Shown here: piece after piece, positions 3,562 to 5,849 of the stretch | How the letters are laid out: every line of letters begins with the position of its first letter | How positions within the stretch are numbered: position 1 is the first letter of the stretch | Assembly: GCA_021163625.1 (NCBI GenBank) | Contig: JAGGTS010000063.1 | Location: 1 to 5,849 of the forward strand | Source of the DNA: a bacterium | GTDB taxonomy: Bacteria; Patescibacteriota; Minisyncoccia; Minisyncoccales; CG1-02-41-26 | DNA length: 5,849 bases | Reading direction: 5' to 3' | Notes under the pieces: generated by a model | Database searches by the model: none | What the model saw: only the letters and a program-made list of their open reading frames with translations | Told to the model about the DNA's origin: nothing | Made by a program: the position numbers and the translations under genes

Positions 3562-5685
3562 ATGGTTAAAAGAAGTTATAGAAAAAAAGTTTACAATAAG
3601 AAAAAAAGGGCTTTAAAGATAATCGCTGTTTTCGGTTTTATCTTGTTGGGCATCTTTATCAGCGGAGCCGCTCTGTTTGTTTATTATACTAAAGACCTGC
3701 CAAGACCGGAAAAATTTACAGAAGGATTAATATCACAGCCGACAGAAATTTATGACAGAAGCGGCAAGATTTTACTCTACGAAATTGTCGGCAAGGAAAG
3801 AAGAAAGATTGTAAGTTTTGACAAAATTCCAGAGCACCTCAAAAAAGCAGTAATTACTGCCGAGGATAGAAATTTTTATCAACACAAGGGGATTGACATA
3901 GAAGCTGTCTTGCGAGCGATAGTAACAGATTTGCGGTCGGGCAAACCGTCACAAGGAGGCTCAACTATCAGCCAACAATTGATTAGATGTTATTTTCTAA
4001 CAAGAAACAAAACGTTTAAAAGAAAAACGAGAGAGATTGTTTTAACTTTAGAACTTGAACGAAGGTATTCAAAAGACCAAATTCTTGGTTGGTATCTGAA
4101 TATAATTCCTTTTGGCTCAAATCTTTACGGCGTTGAGGCAGCATCTCAAGCATTTTTTGGTAAAGATGTCTCCCAAATAAGCCTCTCAGAAGCGGCGACA
4201 CTAGCCGCCTTGATAAGGTCTCCTTCATATCTTTGGCCATACGGACAGCATAAAAAAGAATTACTGGCAAGAAGAGATTATATATTGGAAGGTATGATGG
4301 AACAAGGCTATATTACAAAAAAACAGAGAGACGAGGCTGTAAGTGAGAATATCGTTTTTTTGCCCCAAACAGTAAAAATTAAAGCTCCTCATTTTGTAAT
4401 GTTCGTTAAAAAGTTTTTAGAACAAAAATACGGAAATGAGTATTTAACAACAGCTGGGCTAAAAGTGATAACAACTCTTGATGCGAATATGCAGAACGCA
4501 GCAGAAAAAATAATAGAAGAAAAAACAAAAAATTTTAAAATATATAATGCCCACAATGCCGCTCTCGTCGCTATCAATCCGGGCACGGGAGAAATTGAAG
4601 CAATGGTTGGTTCAAAAGACTGGTATGGCTCTTCGGAGGAGTGTAATAAAAAAACAGGCAAATGTATGTTTGACCCAAAGGTAAATGCCGCTCTCTCTCT
4701 CCGCCAGCCGGGGTCTGCCTTTAAACCGTTTGTTTACGCCGCCGCATTTAATAAGGGCTTCACTCCGCAGACATTGGTTTGGGACGTAAAAACAGAATTT
4801 AACCCGAGCTGCCCGGCAAAAGCAATGTCTATTTACGGCGAATATAAAACAAAATGCTATCATCCGAAAAATTACGACGGACGTTTTTCAGGGATAATAA
4901 GCCTAAAAGAATCATTAGCCCAGTCAAGAAATGTGCCTTCGGTAAAAGTTTTATACCTCGCAGGATTAGACAATGTTTTAGATTTAGTGCAAAAATTCGG
5001 CATCACAACCCTAACAGACAGGAAAAGATACGGCTTATCCTTGGTGCTTGGAGGAGGAGAGGTTAAGTTGCTGGAAATGGTCCAAGCTTATAGTGTTTTT
5101 GCAAACAATGGGTTAAAACCAAAATTGAAATTTATAAAAGAAATAAGGGATGCAGAAAACAATATTATAGAAAAAGAAGGCTCGCCTCAATCAGATAATT
5201 TAAGAGTTTTGTCTTCTAATGTGGCCCAAGAAATTAACGATATTTTATCGGACAATAAAGCAAGGGCGCCAACATTCGGCCAAAGCTCCCTCTTAAACAT
5301 AAAGGACTACGACGTCGCTGTTAAAACAGGCACGACCCAAAACTACAAAGACGCGTGGACTATTGGCTATACAAAATCAATTGTTTGCGGGGTATGGGTC
5401 GGAAACAATGACAGCTCCCCTATGACAAAACCTGGTGTCTCTTTGGCCGGTCCTATCTGGAATAATTTTATGAGAGCAATTTTGCCAACATTACCAAAAA
5501 ACAGTTTTGAGAAAATAGAACCTAAAAAAACAGGCAAAGATGTTTTAGACGGCATTATGAATGAAAAGCATTGCATTCTCTATTTTATTAATAAAGAAAA
5601 TCCGAGGGGGAACGGCAACTCAAGGCAGGATATTCAATTTAAAAACTGGGAGAATGCTGTTCTTAACTTTATTAATAACGAATAG
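3562..5685 (+). CDS. Class A penicillin-binding protein (bifunctional transglycosylase/transpeptidase, PBP1A-like)
   Basis: Peptidoglycan synthase of 707 residues, anchored in the cytoplasmic membrane with both catalytic domains outside. A basic N-terminus (MVKRSYRKKVYNKKKR) precedes one transmembrane helix (about 18-42). The GT51 domain (about 58-250), which polymerises lipid II, has EDRNFYQHKG (catalytic Glu101), GGSTISQQL (132-140), RKTRE (154-158, second Glu158) and ILGWYLN (174-180). The transpeptidase domain, which cross-links stem peptides and is the beta-lactam target, has SAFK (nucleophile Ser385, Lys388), SRN (455-457) and KTGTT (588-592), followed by GYT and GVWVGN. The tail (about 655-707) with CILYFINKENPRG and FKNWENAV matches an extension I recall from Patescibacteria PBPs. 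Cys361/Cys368 and Cys417/Cys432 flank the active-site Ser and may form disulfides. There is no Shine-Dalgarno before ATG 3562, and ATG 3555 is out of frame and stops at once. It is transcribed separately, after a strong terminator, and converges on dnaN. Confidence 0.96.
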   Translation: MVKRSYRKKVYNKKKRALKIIAVFGFILLGIFISGAALFVYYTKDLPRPEKFTEGLISQPTEIYDRSGKILLYEIVGKERRKIVSFDKIPEHLKKAVITAEDRNFYQHKGIDIEAVLRAIVTDLRSGKPSQGGSTISQQLIRCYFLTRNKTFKRKTREIVLTLELERRYSKDQILGWYLNIIPFGSNLYGVEAASQAFFGKDVSQISLSEAATLAALIRSPSYLWPYGQHKKELLARRDYILEGMMEQGYITKKQRDEAVSENIVFLPQTVKIKAPHFVMFVKKFLEQKYGNEYLTTAGLKVITTLDANMQNAAEKIIEEKTKNFKIYNAHNAALVAINPGTGEIEAMVGSKDWYGSSEECNKKTGKCMFDPKVNAALSLRQPGSAFKPFVYAAAFNKGFTPQTLVWDVKTEFNPSCPAKAMSIYGEYKTKCYHPKNYDGRFSGIISLKESLAQSRNVPSVKVLYLAGLDNVLDLVQKFGITTLTDRKRYGLSLVLGGGEVKLLEMVQAYSVFANNGLKPKLKFIKEIRDAENNIIEKEGSPQSDNLRVLSSNVAQEINDILSDNKARAPTFGQSSLLNIKDYDVAVKTGTTQNYKDAWTIGYTKSIVCGVWVGNNDSSPMTKPGVSLAGPIWNNFMRAILPTLPKNSFEKIEPKKTGKDVLDGIMNEKHCILYFINKENPRGNGNSRQDIQFKNWENAVLNFINNE

Positions 5686-5707
5686 TTATTAGTATTGTTA
5701 TTTTTTT
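5673..5707 (+). terminator. Possible AT-rich terminator between the PBP gene and dnaN
   Basis: TAATAAC (5673-5679) and GTTATTA (5685-5691) form a 7-bp stem with a 5-base loop that covers the PBP stop codon. A second GTTATT (5697-5702), followed by more T up to 5707, could pair with the same left arm and would look more like a terminator. The stems are nearly all A-T, so stability is doubtful. A second small repeat, TTTGG (5705-5709) with CCAAA (5717-5721), lies in the same convergent spacer. Confidence 0.35.
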
Positions 5708-5732
5708 GGAACAACCCCAAAGCTATCTTATT

Positions 5733-5849
5733 TTAAGGGCTTTTTATTGGCATTAGTATATAGGTGTAGTAAATATCTCCCACAGGCTTTAAAACACCAG
5801 GGCCCTCTTGCCCGTTTAGTTCAAAGAAAACCTCTGAACTCATTATACT
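5733..5849 (-). CDS. dnaN: DNA polymerase III sliding clamp (beta subunit), C-terminal end only
   Basis: Read on the minus strand, the frame is open from base 5849 to a TAA at 5733-5735, giving the last 38 residues of a protein. They read SIMSSEVFFELNG, then QEGPGVLKPVGD, then IYYTYILMPIKSP. This matches the end of the third domain of the bacterial beta clamp: a strand with F-F-E/L, a short turn, then the closing strand whose Y-(I/V)-(L/M)-MP-(I/M/V)-(K/R) pattern is shared with E. coli (YVVMPMRL). The clamp is a ring-shaped dimer that tethers DNA polymerase III to DNA and recruits mismatch-repair and lagging-strand factors. The protein is normally about 370 residues, so about nine tenths lie beyond the window. 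It converges on the PBP gene with a 47-base spacer. The identification rests on a short segment, so it is good but not certain. Confidence 0.82.
   Translation of the reverse strand, partial: SIMSSEVFFELNGQEGPGVLKPVGDIYYTYILMPIKSP

Overview
The window looks like a piece of chromosome from an uncultured Patescibacteria/CPR bacterium, probably of the Parcubacteria type. This is inferred from gene content and style: AT-rich DNA, lysine-rich proteins, a membrane-anchored lamin-tail-domain protein, a class A penicillin-binding protein with the C-terminal extension I associate with this group, and a sliding-clamp C-terminus of the same flavour. All reading frames use the standard code; no in-frame TGA is seen, which argues against the UGA-recoding Gracilibacteria/Absconditabacteria. 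No tRNA, rRNA, CRISPR array, transposase or phage gene was found.

Layout, left to right: a 5'-truncated ruvB (1-906, +); a signal-peptide/LTD/TM surface protein (957-1685, +); yebC (1710-2447, +); ruvC (2483-3046, +); a 160-base spacer with a good sigma70-type promoter; a 75-residue, extremely acidic protein of unknown function (3207-3434, +) closed by a strong intrinsic terminator (3441-3480); a class A PBP (3562-5685, +); and, convergent with it, the last 38 codons of dnaN on the minus strand (5733-5849).

Functionally, ruvB and ruvC belong to Holliday-junction processing: RuvAB drives branch migration and RuvC resolves the junction (ruvA is not in the window). yebC is the usual neighbour of ruvC in many bacteria and encodes a YebC/TACO1-family protein. 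The LTD gene sits inside this repair/translation cluster and probably makes a cell-surface or periplasmic protein. The PBP builds peptidoglycan. The dnaN tail is the replication clamp.

The window is mostly housekeeping and I do not see a defence system or other obviously new multi-gene system. The points most worth a second look are: the stand-alone acidic gene with its own promoter, AU-only hairpin around its start codon and terminator; a basic insertion of about 30 residues in RuvC; cysteine pairs in the PBP transpeptidase domain; and a promoter placed so that yebC would be translated from a leaderless mRNA.
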